From Robertkochia marina (GTDB lineage: Bacteria; Bacteroidota; Bacteroidia; Flavobacteriales; Flavobacteriaceae): DNA of 64,000 bases. Every line of letters begins with the position of its first letter. Position 1 is the first letter of the stretch. The stretch spans positions 186,001 to 250,000 of the forward strand of contig NZ_SSMC01000004.1 of NCBI RefSeq assembly GCF_004799345.1, read 5' to 3'. A model generated the notes under the pieces. The model saw only the letters and a program-made list of their open reading frames with translations. It did not search any database and had not been told where the DNA came from. Of the stretch, positions 10,984-19,520 are shown in pieces. The position numbers were made by a program, and so were the translations under genes.

Positions 10984-12345
10984 TCAATAGGATTGTATCC
11001 ATTGGCTGATGGTGTTCAAAGTTTCAGAACTTATGGTGATGTCTATGGCCTGGTACTCTCCGGGTAATCCGCTGACTGCCGGTTGAAACAAGTGATTATG
11101 TCCGGCAAGGGTTTTAATGGTAGTGTTTTGAAGTTGAATCGGGGAGAGCGACTTTTTCAGCCGACCAGCATTATCGGGGGCGTTAACTTGAATGTCCTTA
11201 GAGCCGTATAAGGCCAATACAGGAAGCTGAAGTTGTTTTAGGTGGTCCGATGGATCGATCTCCAGGAAAGACTTCATCCAGGCATTAGAAAGGCTTTCTG
11301 ACAGGATATTTAGTTGTTTTCCCGTAATAGTACTGTCGGAATGAATTGTCAGCCGTTCTTTTATAAAATCTTTCAATGCTTCCCCAGACAGGCTAGAGGT
11401 ACTCATATCATTATAAACCTTTTCAAATATTTCACGGGTGGTCACGGCCTGGTTCTCCGGGATTCCGGAGGCTACTTCGATCTCATATCTCTGAGTCAAT
11501 AGAATTTCCTTTCCTGTAACTGACGGAGAGGCCAGCAGGACAAGAAAATCCACAGCCATGTTTTGGCTACCCACCATCGTTGCCACAATGCCTCCTTCAC
11601 TATGACCAATTATACCGGTCCTTTTAGGATCTGTTTCAGGTTGTTTTTCCAGCCATTGGAATCCATACAAGGCATCACGGGAGAGATCTGTGGTAAGAGC
11701 TTCTTTGAAATTGCCTTCTGAAGCCCCTATACCCCTGTCGTCATAGCGCAGCACCGAAATACCCTTTCTTAACAGGTGATCGGCTAAGACTTCAAACCAT
11801 TTATGGCCTAATATATTGCAATCCCGGTCCTGTGCACCGCTGCCACTCACCAATATCACTGCCGGGAAAGGGCCGGATCCGTGCGGAATGCTATAGGTGC
11901 CCGCCAGGGTTATGTTGGCCTCCGGATTTCTGAAAGTAACCTCCCGGTTTTCATACGGGAACGGTGGTTTTGGAGTTTGAGGTCGGTTCAGGGGAGATTC
12001 GCCTTCCCCTTTGTTAAGTTCCAGGGGAAAGGATAGACCACTTTGGGTAAAAGTCCCTTTTATATGCGTACTGTCTGTGAACTGACCGTGGTAGTGTATT
12101 TGTAAGGCGTTAAACCTGATCGAAACAGAGTCTGAAGCGATAAAGACTTCATCGGCAGGAAGTTTATTGACGCCTTGAATCGGAACGCTTAGATAAGCCC
12201 TTGTACTGTCATCTTGTTCGATATGAAATATTAACTGAAGCTTTAGGCCATTGACATCCAATTGGCCGTTCCAGGCCGTGTCCTGTGCGTTTAGTTTTGT
12301 AAAGAGTATCAAGACGAATAAAATGATAGTGTTATAGACCCTCAT
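10984..12345 (-). CDS. secreted alpha/beta hydrolase (serine esterase/peptidase fold)
   Basis: The frame is open up to 12522, but the ATG at 12345 is chosen because it starts a signal peptide (MRVYNTIILFVLILF...LNAQ) and the 59 codons before it look non-coding. The mature protein (about 430 residues) has an N-terminal beta-rich domain and a C-terminal alpha/beta hydrolase domain. Visible motifs are VSGSGAQDRD (oxyanion-hole region), LRYDDRGIGAS, and the nucleophile elbow GHSEGG. GSKDIQV fits the acid strand and AGHNHLF the catalytic His. The substrate is unknown; the family includes acyl esterases and S33-type aminopeptidases. The DUF1648 gene lies upstream on the same strand. Confidence 0.88.
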   Translation of the reverse strand: MRVYNTIILFVLILFTKLNAQDTAWNGQLDVNGLKLQLIFHIEQDDSTRAYLSVPIQGVNKLPADEVFIASDSVSIRFNALQIHYHGQFTDSTHIKGTFTQSGLSFPLELNKGEGESPLNRPQTPKPPFPYENREVTFRNPEANITLAGTYSIPHGSGPFPAVILVSGSGAQDRDCNILGHKWFEVLADHLLRKGISVLRYDDRGIGASEGNFKEALTTDLSRDALYGFQWLEKQPETDPKRTGIIGHSEGGIVATMVGSQNMAVDFLVLLASPSVTGKEILLTQRYEIEVASGIPENQAVTTREIFEKVYNDMSTSSLSGEALKDFIKERLTIHSDSTITGKQLNILSESLSNAWMKSFLEIDPSDHLKQLQLPVLALYGSKDIQVNAPDNAGRLKKSLSPIQLQNTTIKTLAGHNHLFQPAVSGLPGEYQAIDITISSETLNTISQWIQSY

Positions 12346-12521
12346 AATGCTGTATTTAAGGACTTCAAGGTAAGAAAATTCTGCTTCGTATTTCTCAACC
12401 CCCTCATGAAACCATGTGAGTTCAGGTGAAGTGGGAATACAGGGGTGTAAAAGAAAAGTGGAGTAAAAATGGAGTGATGATATAAGGGGAGTTGAGTCGT
12501 TCTGTGCTCCTTGCGGCACCA

Positions 12522-13019
12522 TTATTTCTTTTTAAAGGCTTTGAACAGGTACCAGATCAAAGGGAGGGTGGTAATTCCAAATACAAAGGGCAGGAACCAG
12601 GTGCCCAGGTTGTCCATGCTCCCTTTTGATATTTCCAGGGTTCGCCAGGTGATTAACAGAAATATGATCACAACAGCCAGTTTAATAAGACGCATTAAAC
12701 GTTGGGCGATTGCATATTGTCTTGCGGCGTTCTCCGGGGTAATGTCTACCGGATAATTGAAAAGACGTGGATGGTTATTGAGAATAGTGAGTCCGGCGAA
12801 AAGCAGGGAGGTGATAACCGGCACTACAAAAATAGATTCTTTGCTGCCCATCCTGTCAACAACCCCTTTTCCGTTAAAGTGCATCGGGATCTGTTCCGGC
12901 AGGTCACTGTAACCTCTCAGGGCTAAAAACCACATCAGAAGGAGGCCTGCCCAGGCGAAAAACTCGATCACCTTATCCAGCTTGGTGGGTTTTGGGTTGA
13001 TGTCAGGACGGTTGTTCAT
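12522..13019 (-). CDS. DUF1648 membrane protein
   Basis: A 165-residue protein with about four membrane segments (near residues 17-35, 63-80, 108-126 and 140-158). The stretch LRGYSDLPEQIPMHFNGKG after the first segment is the hallmark of DUF1648. Members include SdpI-type immunity proteins and many orphans; nothing here shows a toxin partner, so no role is assigned. It is followed on the same strand by the alpha/beta hydrolase and preceded by a repeat-rich gap. Confidence 0.85.
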   Translation of the reverse strand: MNNRPDINPKPTKLDKVIEFFAWAGLLLMWFLALRGYSDLPEQIPMHFNGKGVVDRMGSKESIFVVPVITSLLFAGLTILNNHPRLFNYPVDITPENAARQYAIAQRLMRLIKLAVVIIFLLITWRTLEISKGSMDNLGTWFLPFVFGITTLPLIWYLFKAFKKK

Positions 13020-13249
13020 AAGGTGTATTGTTGGTCTTTGAAGGGTATTTCATAAAGTAACCTTTATAATAAAAAGCAAATCAGAAGTACAATCTACTTC
13101 CCCTTCTTAGAAAGGAGGAGGTATATTTCAATTCCAAAACTATCTATAGTACAGGGAGGCATTGAATTCGATTCGGGAGATCGCCACAACCTGCTCTGCA
13201 GGTCTACCACTGACGGATTTAAAATCTCTATTGAAATAGTTTATAAAAT

Positions 13250-13410
13250 GTGGCTCCCCACCTTGGACAGGGAGGGGTGGCTCAGGGTGCAACCCTGAGA
13301 CGGGGCGGGTTGATTTAGGTTGAAATATCATACAACCCCTTCCGACCCCGACTCTTCGATGGTTATCGAGAGCCGGCGCCACCTTCCCCTGACCAGGGGA
13401 AGGAGCCCGT
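13250..13410. repeat. hairpin-rich dispersed repeat (family C, copy 1) in a gene-free gap
   Basis: The gap 13020-13516 has no convincing gene. It holds inverted repeats built on purine/pyrimidine arms: one around 13253-13285 (CCCCACCTT... / ...AGGGAGGGG), and a perfect 9-bp hairpin CCTTCCCCT-GACC-AGGGGAAGG (13382-13403). The block from 13333 (CAACCCCTTCCG ... CCACCTTCCCCTGA) recurs at 56421-56480. Such elements are common in Bacteroidota genomes; mobility is inferred, not shown. Confidence 0.7.
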
Positions 13411-13433
13411 TGTTGTTTTAATTTTCAATCAGT

Positions 13434-13471
13434 CATCATCCTCCACAAGAAATCAAATTTCAGCGGTCTCG
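13434..13471. repeat. dispersed repeat family B, copy 1
   Basis: The core CCACAAGAAATCAAATTTCA followed by GCGGTCTCG recurs with few changes at 17888, 56339 and 56599, always in gene-free DNA. It contains the small palindrome GAAATcaaATTTC. Confidence 0.7.
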
Positions 13472-13516
13472 CGAAGACGAATATCTTTTACCCCGTCACC
13501 TTTTACCTGTTACTTG

Positions 13517-13987
13517 TCACCTAACAACAATACTATCATTCACCTCAATATTCCATGTATCACAGCTGCCGCCATTTAATTCTAAAACATACATCGCAGG
13601 ACCGTCAGACGGGAGAGAGGATTCGTTGAGAGGGTCGGCATTTTTAATAATGCTTACCACTTTCCCTTCTTTGTCTGCATAAATGATATCAAGGGTCATG
13701 AGGGTGTTCTTCATATAAAAAGCCCTCGGAGCTTCTTCTTTGAAAACGAACCACATTCCCTGTTTTTCCTTCATGCTTTCCCGATACATCAGCCCGGTTT
13801 GCCGTTCGTAGGGGGTGTCGGCAATTTCGATATCCAATTGATCAACAAGCAGACTGTCTTTTTTGTAAATAGCGCCTTCTGCTTCCTTGGTGAATATGAC
13901 CGGAGTTTCTGAGATGCTGTTTGTCTTTTTGTCTTTGCATCCAGCAAGTACAGCGCAAGCAAGGAGGGTGATTATTTTAAGCCGCAT
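13517..13987 (-). CDS. DUF192 lipoprotein
   Basis: The ATG at 13987 is preferred over one 36 bases upstream because it starts a lipoprotein signal (MRLKIITLLACAVLAGC), so the mature protein is anchored through Cys17. The DUF192 domain follows: ADTPYERQTGLMYRESM, GMWFVF, FYMKNTLMTLDIIYAD and the closing YVLELNGG. The function of DUF192 is not established. The start lies inside the 3' end of lgt (11-base overlap), so it is probably translated with lgt, the enzyme that would lipidate it. Confidence 0.9.
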   Translation of the reverse strand: MRLKIITLLACAVLAGCKDKKTNSISETPVIFTKEAEGAIYKKDSLLVDQLDIEIADTPYERQTGLMYRESMKEKQGMWFVFKEEAPRAFYMKNTLMTLDIIYADKEGKVVSIIKNADPLNESSLPSDGPAMYVLELNGGSCDTWNIEVNDSIVVR

Positions 13988-14801
13988 GATGTTTCTTTCT
14001 GAACATAAAATAAAGTCCGGCAAGAATAAAGGGAATACTCAACCACTGCCCGGTACTGAGTATACCCAGTGCCGATTCAAAGCCGCCTTGTGATTTTTTA
14101 AAGAATTCTGCGATAAAACGAACGCTCCATAGTAACACCAGGAACAATCCAAAGAGATACCATGGCTGATCTTTTTTGTTGGTCTTCCAGTAGATATTCC
14201 AGAGGATGATAAATACGATCACATAACCAAATGCTTCATAGAGCTGAGCCGGATGTCTTGGGAAGTCTTCCCCAAGGCGACTAAAAATGATCCCGTAATC
14301 TGAATTGGTGGGCTTACCTACGATCTCAGAATTGAAGAAGTTTCCGAGACGTACAAATATACCCCCCAGGGCTACCGGGATCACGATACGATCCAGGATC
14401 CAATGTACCGGTTTTTGAATAACCTTCTTACTGTAAAGGTACATGGCGATAATTATTCCTATGGCTGCACCATGACTGGCAAGACCCTGAAACCCTGTAA
14501 AGCGAAAACTCGGACTGAATTCGAAAGGAAGGAATACACTTAGCGGATCTTCCAGGAAAACTGCGGGTTCATAGAAAATAAAATGCCCAAGTCTTGCTCC
14601 AAGCAAGGTGGCTATAACGGTATAGATAAAAAGCGGATCGAGTTTTTCAACCGACATTTTCTCGTTAACATAAATGCGCTGCATCACATACCATCCTAAT
14701 GAGAAGGCAATGATGAACATCAAACTGTAATAACGCAGGGGAAATGATCCGATATGGAAAAGGACTCCGTCAGAATCCCAGGTAATACTTAGTAGGTGCA
14801 T
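13977..14801 (-). CDS. lgt: prolipoprotein diacylglyceryl transferase
   Basis: Transfers diacylglycerol to the lipobox cysteine of lipoproteins in the inner membrane. The 274-residue protein has about seven membrane segments, the conserved GFQGLASHGAAIG loop with its functional His, GARLGHFIFYEP, and the Lgt signature GNFFNSEIVG. It overlaps the DUF192 lipoprotein gene by 11 bases and follows yidD and cysS on the same strand, an arrangement familiar in flavobacteria. The genome is rich in lipoproteins, at least six in this window. Confidence 0.96.
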   Translation of the reverse strand: MHLLSITWDSDGVLFHIGSFPLRYYSLMFIIAFSLGWYVMQRIYVNEKMSVEKLDPLFIYTVIATLLGARLGHFIFYEPAVFLEDPLSVFLPFEFSPSFRFTGFQGLASHGAAIGIIIAMYLYSKKVIQKPVHWILDRIVIPVALGGIFVRLGNFFNSEIVGKPTNSDYGIIFSRLGEDFPRHPAQLYEAFGYVIVFIILWNIYWKTNKKDQPWYLFGLFLVLLWSVRFIAEFFKKSQGGFESALGILSTGQWLSIPFILAGLYFMFRKKHHAA

Positions 14802-14891
14802 GTTTGGTATAATTTACGGGTAAATATAGATAATTCGCTCTTATATTAATCATACAGGGCGATTCAATTTTGGAAGATCAGGCAGAACACA

Positions 14892-15128
14892 TCAGGGAAC
14901 AGGGTCATAACCCGACCCTCCCCAGGGGTTGCAACTGGCAATGCGTTTCACAGCCATCCACCCCCCTTTAAAGAGCCCGTGTTTTTTCAGAGCTTCCAGG
15001 GTATACTGAGAACAGGTAGGTGAATAACGGCAGGCGGCAGGTGTATAGGGGGAAATGGCTACCTGGTAAAATCGTACCAGAAAGACAAAAGGACTGATAA
15101 GAATATTTTTTAAGGTCCATTTCATCAT
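14892..15128 (-). CDS. yidD: membrane protein insertion efficiency factor YidD
   Basis: A 78-residue protein with the YidD/DUF37 core: an N-terminal amphipathic or membrane helix ([15 protein letters not shown]), then [19 protein letters not shown] and [13 protein letters not shown]. It assists YidC-dependent membrane insertion in studied bacteria. Two ATG codons stand in tandem (15128 and 15125). Genes cysS (28 bases upstream) and lgt flank it on the same strand. Confidence 0.95.
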   Translation of the reverse strand: MMKWTLKNILISPFVFLVRFYQVAISPYTPAACRYSPTCSQYTLEALKKHGLFKGGWMAVKRIASCNPWGGSGYDPVP

Positions 15129-15156
15129 ACCCGAATATCAATGGGGATTACAAAGA

Positions 15157-16644
15157 TCATTGCACCTGGAAGGTGGTACCTTCTTTGCCGTCTTTTAATT
15201 GAATGCCCAGGGCAGCCAGCTCATCTCTGATCTTATCTGAGGTGGCGAAATCACGGTTTGCCCGAGCCTCTGCTCTCATTCTGATCAATAGTTCCACGGT
15301 ACCGCTTAGCTTGTCTGCAGAGGTTTCTTCAGCCTTGTTTTCGTCAACCAGCCCCAGTACCTCAAAAATAAAGTCGTTCATGGTGTTACGCAGCAGATCC
15401 AGGTCGGCCTGGGAAAGGGTGAGGGTACCTTCCTTCATCAGGTTGATCTGTTTCACCGCATCAAAAAGTCTTGCGATCAGGATCGGACTGTTGAAATCGT
15501 CATTCATGGCATTGTAGCAGGAATCCCGCCAGGCAGCAACATCAAAATCGCCACTGTTTGCACCTGCAGTAATTCTATTCAGGTCGTTCAGGGCCTCCAT
15601 GAGTCTCTGGAACCCTTTCTCTGAAGCCAAAAGAGCTTCGTTGCTAAAGTCTAAAATACTTCTGTAGTGAGCTTGAAGGATAAAGAAGCGGGTTACAGTG
15701 GGGCTGAAAGCCTTGCTTAAAATATCATTGTCGCCGGAAAATATCTCATGAGGAAGGATATTGTTTCCGGTTGATTTGGCCATTTTTTTACCATTGAGGG
15801 TAAGCATATTGGCATGCATCCAATAGTTCACCGGAGAATGACCTTTGGCAGCTTCATTCTGGGCGATCTCGCACTCGTGGTGAGGGAATTTCAGATCCAT
15901 TCCTCCTCCGTGAATATCAAACTGCTCTCCCAGGTACTTGGTGCTCATGGCCGTACATTCAAGATGCCATCCCGGAAATCCATCACTCCATGGTGATGGC
16001 CACCGCATGATGTGTTGGGGTTCGGCTTTTTTCCAGAGTGCAAAATCCTGGGGGTTCTTTTTGTCTGATTGTCCGGCGGTCTCCCTGGTGTTGTGGATCA
16101 TGTCCTCAATATTTCTCCCACTGAGTTTGCCGTAGTGATGTTCTTCATTGAATTTCTGAACATCAAAATATACAGAGCCATTGATCTCATAGGCAAAACC
16201 CTTTTCGAGAATTTCCTTGATCACCTCGATCTGTTCAATGATATGCCCTGTGGCTGTGGGCTCAATGCTGGGAGGGAGGTTGTTAAATTTATTGAGGGTG
16301 TTGTGGAAGTCAACCGTATAGCGTTGTACCACTTCCATAGGTTCTATTTGCTCCAGGCGTGCTTTTTTGGCAATACGATCTTCTCCTTCATCAGCATCAT
16401 TCTCCAGGTGGCCGGCATCAGTAATATTACGAACGTAGCGCACCTTATATCCCAGATGTTTCAGGTAGCGAAATACAAGATCAAAGGAGATAAAGGTTCG
16501 GCAATTCCCCAGGTGAACGTTACTGTATACAGTAGGACCACATACATACATGCCTACATGGCCGTCGTTAATGGGGGTGAAGTTTTCTTTTTCTCCGCTT
16601 AGTGAATTGTAGATCTTGAGTTGCTGTTCGTTGTATAATTGCAT
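15157..16644 (-). CDS. cysS: cysteinyl-tRNA synthetase
   Basis: Class I synthetase that charges tRNA-Cys. At 495 residues it shows [17 protein letters not shown] (first zinc ligand Cys and the HIGH-type motif HLGN), WHLECTAMS and [12 protein letters not shown] (remaining zinc ligands), and the KMSKS-type motif KMAKS. The DALR anticodon domain covers about residues 360-420. It is 60 bases downstream of folE and 28 bases upstream of yidD, all on the minus strand, probably one transcript. Confidence 0.97.
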   Translation of the reverse strand: MQLYNEQQLKIYNSLSGEKENFTPINDGHVGMYVCGPTVYSNVHLGNCRTFISFDLVFRYLKHLGYKVRYVRNITDAGHLENDADEGEDRIAKKARLEQIEPMEVVQRYTVDFHNTLNKFNNLPPSIEPTATGHIIEQIEVIKEILEKGFAYEINGSVYFDVQKFNEEHHYGKLSGRNIEDMIHNTRETAGQSDKKNPQDFALWKKAEPQHIMRWPSPWSDGFPGWHLECTAMSTKYLGEQFDIHGGGMDLKFPHHECEIAQNEAAKGHSPVNYWMHANMLTLNGKKMAKSTGNNILPHEIFSGDNDILSKAFSPTVTRFFILQAHYRSILDFSNEALLASEKGFQRLMEALNDLNRITAGANSGDFDVAAWRDSCYNAMNDDFNSPILIARLFDAVKQINLMKEGTLTLSQADLDLLRNTMNDFIFEVLGLVDENKAEETSADKLSGTVELLIRMRAEARANRDFATSDKIRDELAALGIQLKDGKEGTTFQVQ

Positions 16645-16704
16645 TGCCGGTTATTCTCTGGATAGCTGTTTATGAGGTTATGAATTGAGGAGGATTGATC
16701 CCTT

Positions 16705-17385
16705 TTAAAATTCGGTATCTAAGTTAATATAATCCAGGAATTCTCTTCGTACGGCTGCGTCTTTAAATTTACCTCCAAATTCAGCAGTCACCGTGCTGCT
16801 TTCAATATCCCGGATTCCTCTGGAATTCACACAAAGGTGTTTGGCATCAACCACACAGGCAACATCCTTGGTACCAAGGGCTTGTTGTAATTCCTGAACG
16901 ATCTGCATGGTCATACGCTCTTGTACCTGTGGACGCTTCGCGTAATAATCCACGATCCTGTTCATTTTGGAGAGGCCGATCACAGTGCCGTTAGATATGT
17001 AGGCCACATGAGCACGACCTACAATGGGAAGGAGGTGGTGTTCGCAGGTAGAGTAAACCGTGATGTTTTTCTCAACGAGCATCTCTCCGTACTTGTATTT
17101 GTTCTCGAAAGTCGAAGCCTTGGGCTTTCGGTCCGGATGGAGTCCTGCGAAGATCTCCTTTACGAACATCTTGGCAACCCTTCTGGGGGTACCTCGTAAA
17201 CTGTCGTCGGTAAGGTCCAGCCCGAGAGTTTCCATGATGTTGTATACCTGGGTTTCTATGCCTTCGATCTTTTCATCATCTGAGGCTTCAAAGGCATCGT
17301 CTCTTAAAGGCGTGTTGGCAGAAGAACCAATGTGTTCATTACCTAATTCTTCGTATTGCTCTTCTAGTGCTTTATCTATCTTCAT
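16705..17385 (-). CDS. folE: GTP cyclohydrolase I
   Basis: First enzyme of tetrahydrofolate synthesis (GTP to dihydroneopterin triphosphate). The zinc site is visible as Cys and His in YSTCEHHLLPIVG and Cys in VDAKHLCVNSRGI. Upstream in-frame ATGs exist at 17424 and 17481, but a TATCTTTG -7 box overlaps the most distal one, so transcription should start about 17470 and the ATG at 17385 (226 residues, MKIDKALEEQYEEL) is preferred. It leads the folE-cysS-yidD-lgt-DUF192 run. Confidence 0.95.
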   Translation of the reverse strand: MKIDKALEEQYEELGNEHIGSSANTPLRDDAFEASDDEKIEGIETQVYNIMETLGLDLTDDSLRGTPRRVAKMFVKEIFAGLHPDRKPKASTFENKYKYGEMLVEKNITVYSTCEHHLLPIVGRAHVAYISNGTVIGLSKMNRIVDYYAKRPQVQERMTMQIVQELQQALGTKDVACVVDAKHLCVNSRGIRDIESSTVTAEFGGKFKDAAVRREFLDYINLDTEF

Positions 17386-17478
17386 TGCTGTTTTTTGAAT
17401 GTAATGCCTTTTGTTCTTCGGCATCAAGTCTGATTTCAAAGCTAGGTGATACCCGTAGCTGTTGAAAAAAATAGACTG

Positions 17479-17486
17479 CAAAGATA
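17479..17486 (-). promoter_or_regulatory. -7 box of the folE promoter
   Basis: Reads TATCTTTG on the minus strand. Its position argues against the most upstream ATG of folE. No -33 TTG at the usual spacing. Confidence 0.5.
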
Positions 17487-17616
17487 AGTATTTGTCGACT
17501 ATTTACGTAACCTCTTGCACGGGAACTGTTTTTTTTGCAAATCCTTAACGTAAGTAATAGGTTAGGACAAATATGTGTTTCCTGAGAAGCCTTCTATTGA
17601 TGTATTTAAATTTGGC

Positions 17617-17717
17617 TTTTCATGAATGATTAGCCCTTACTTTTTTGCATTGCCCAACCCCTTCAGGGCTCACAAACACCTCTAAAACAATAAAAAGGCT
17701 GTGAGTAAAAAAGTAAC
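17617..17717 (+). repeat. dispersed repeat family A, copy 1
   Basis: This stretch, from TTTTCATGAATGATTAG to GTGAGTAAAAAAGTAAC, matches the reverse complement of 26987-27097 over nearly its whole length, including an identical CACCTCTAAAACAATA block (CA/CG variant before it). It lies in the gene-free gap 17386-17953, which also holds copies A3 and B2 and no convincing gene. Confidence 0.85.
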
Positions 17718-17779
17718 ATGATAGTCAAATTAGAATCATTGATATAAAGTTAAGTATTACGGTTCGTTTTATTCGCCTA

Positions 17780-17850
17780 TTTATTATTGTCCTAGAGGTG
17801 CTCATGAGGGCTTCGCCGTTGCATCAAGGCAAAATGAACAATAGCTCATT
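17780..17850 (-). repeat. dispersed repeat family A, degenerate inverted copy
   Basis: ATTGTCCTAGAGGTGCTCAT and GTTGCATCAAGGCAAAA resemble the reverse complement of the A1 repeat 65 bases away (ATGAGCACCTCTAGGACAAT against ...ACACCTCTAAAACAAT). The two therefore form an imperfect inverted pair. The ends are approximate. Confidence 0.5.
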
Positions 17851-17887
17851 CTTGAAATGCTTTTTCATCGGTGTAGTTTATCTTCAA

Positions 17888-17922
17888 CATCCTTCAAAAG
17901 AAATCAAATTTCAGCGTTCTCG
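17888..17922. repeat. dispersed repeat family B, copy 2
   Basis: CATCCTTCAAAAGAAATCAAATTTCAGCGTTCTCG differs from copy 1 (13434) at few positions in its core AAGAAATCAAATTTCAGCG. Confidence 0.65.
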
Positions 17923-17953
17923 TTAATACAATAAATAACCTTGACTGAAAGAA

Positions 17954-19468
17954 TTAAAATTTCACCGTGTAGCTTAAGATCCAGTCAGATCGTTCTTCAT
18001 CAATTCGCGCAGTATTCGACAGTCCCGGGTAAAGGGTTTGATTGATATCCCGTTGGCTTCCGGACCATGCAAAATCCAGGGCGCTTCCGCCAAAGTCAAC
18101 CCCCAGTCCTAAAGAATACCCGTTAAGATCTCCTATGGTGTTTTGATTCTGGTAGGCTGATTCTTCAAAGCGGTACCCCCCTCTGAAACTCCAGCGTCCT
18201 GCCCGCATTTCTGCCCCCAGCCTGAAGGTAGACACTGCTCGGAGCTCCTGGCTTATGGCAAAATTCTGTTCTGCGAAAAAGGGGTCGCTTGTTGGCCGAA
18301 GCTGGGCATTGCTCATGTCCTGAAAAGTGTATTCGGCGCTTATAAGCCCGGCATTTCCGAGTACGAAGGCACCGCTGGCCATCCATTTGGAGGGGAGGCG
18401 TAGGGAGTAATCAGGAAATCTGTAGATAACATCCGGATAAACCTCTACCAGTTCCAGTTCGTCGGTGGTGCTATTGAGGATATCGGTATTGATACCCTGC
18501 CAAAGTTCATCACCCAGGTCGTACCAGGTGGGAGTTTGGTAGCTTCCTCCTAATCGCAGGGAATTACCGAGCTTGGCAATGAATCCGGCATTGGCTGAGA
18601 AACCGCTGCCAAAGGTGTAAAGCTCATTGTCAAATTGTGTGTATTGAAGAAAAGAATCCGGCGCATAATTGAATTCGTCAAAACGAATGATGGTTCTCCT
18701 GTTTACGGCGTGTAGATTTAAACCAACACCCATATAAAGGTTCTCGTTATACTGGCCTCCCAGGTTCAGGGTGAATTTACTGTCGGTCCCGCTGGTCAGT
18801 ATGCGTTGTTCCTGTTGTACTCCGTTGTTCAGGGTCGCATTAGAAACGTAAGAGTTATTACTGTTTGCAGCAGGGTCTATAACAAAGGCCTGGTATCCTA
18901 AAAACCCCTGCTGGGCAGCAAACCCCAGGGAATTTCCGATATTGATATAGGCATCTGCCACAGATTCGCCGTCCAGTACACTTAGATCATTCGTGGAAAA
19001 TCCATTAGCGTTGGCTACGAAATAATCGGCCACGGACTGATTTCCGGTTCCGGCAATAAAGATATCGTTGTCAAAATTGTTTTGGATATCATAATTAAAT
19101 CCCAGGGCGATCTTTCGAAACCCGTTTTTGTTATTGTTTTTAAACACTAACACCCCGCCGGCCTGGTTGATCTCGTAATTCGTCTCACGTTGCGAAGCAA
19201 TACCGTTCCCGAAAAATGCTGTATTCTCTTTAAAGTAAGCTGCGCCTGTAAAGGTGAAAGAGGAATAGTTGAACACGGCAGAGGCTGCAGGATTATTGTT
19301 AAGCGCTGAAAGATCACCTCCAAGTGCTCCAAAGGCCCCGCTTAATGCCCGGTAGCGGGCTGTGCCTAGTAAGTCTGCTTCAGATAGTGCGGTAACGTCA
19401 TTTATGCTCTGCGCTTGCAGGCCAGACAAAAAGAGTCCTGAAAGAACGAGGGTTAATATTCTTTTCAT
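17954..19468 (-). CDS. FadL/OmpP1/TodX-type outer-membrane transport protein
   Basis: A 504-residue outer-membrane protein with a signal peptide (MKRILTLVLSGLFLSGLQAQ). The next block, GTARYRALSGAFGALGGDLSALNNNPAA, is the plug region typical of the FadL-like family that moves hydrophobic compounds. The chain then alternates beta strands and ends SDWILSYTVKF, a terminal Phe as in barrel proteins. The ligand is unknown. It is 52 bases downstream of the Gly/Trp-rich lipoprotein gene and probably co-transcribed, suggesting the two act together at the cell surface. Confidence 0.87.
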   Translation of the reverse strand: MKRILTLVLSGLFLSGLQAQSINDVTALSEADLLGTARYRALSGAFGALGGDLSALNNNPAASAVFNYSSFTFTGAAYFKENTAFFGNGIASQRETNYEINQAGGVLVFKNNNKNGFRKIALGFNYDIQNNFDNDIFIAGTGNQSVADYFVANANGFSTNDLSVLDGESVADAYINIGNSLGFAAQQGFLGYQAFVIDPAANSNNSYVSNATLNNGVQQEQRILTSGTDSKFTLNLGGQYNENLYMGVGLNLHAVNRRTIIRFDEFNYAPDSFLQYTQFDNELYTFGSGFSANAGFIAKLGNSLRLGGSYQTPTWYDLGDELWQGINTDILNSTTDELELVEVYPDVIYRFPDYSLRLPSKWMASGAFVLGNAGLISAEYTFQDMSNAQLRPTSDPFFAEQNFAISQELRAVSTFRLGAEMRAGRWSFRGGYRFEESAYQNQNTIGDLNGYSLGLGVDFGGSALDFAWSGSQRDINQTLYPGLSNTARIDEERSDWILSYTVKF

Positions 19469-19520
19469 CGTTTTGAGTTTTTAAGTTTAAGGGATTGGAA
19501 TGAAGGTGACTATTAAAAAA

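Noticed and set aside
12346-12522. 59-codon upstream extension of the alpha/beta hydrolase
   Set aside because: The extension is not signal-like, and a clear signal peptide begins at the internal ATG at 12345.
13140-13382. 80-codon open frame on the minus strand
   Set aside because: It covers the hairpin repeats of the gene-free gap and has no recognisable protein pattern or promoter.
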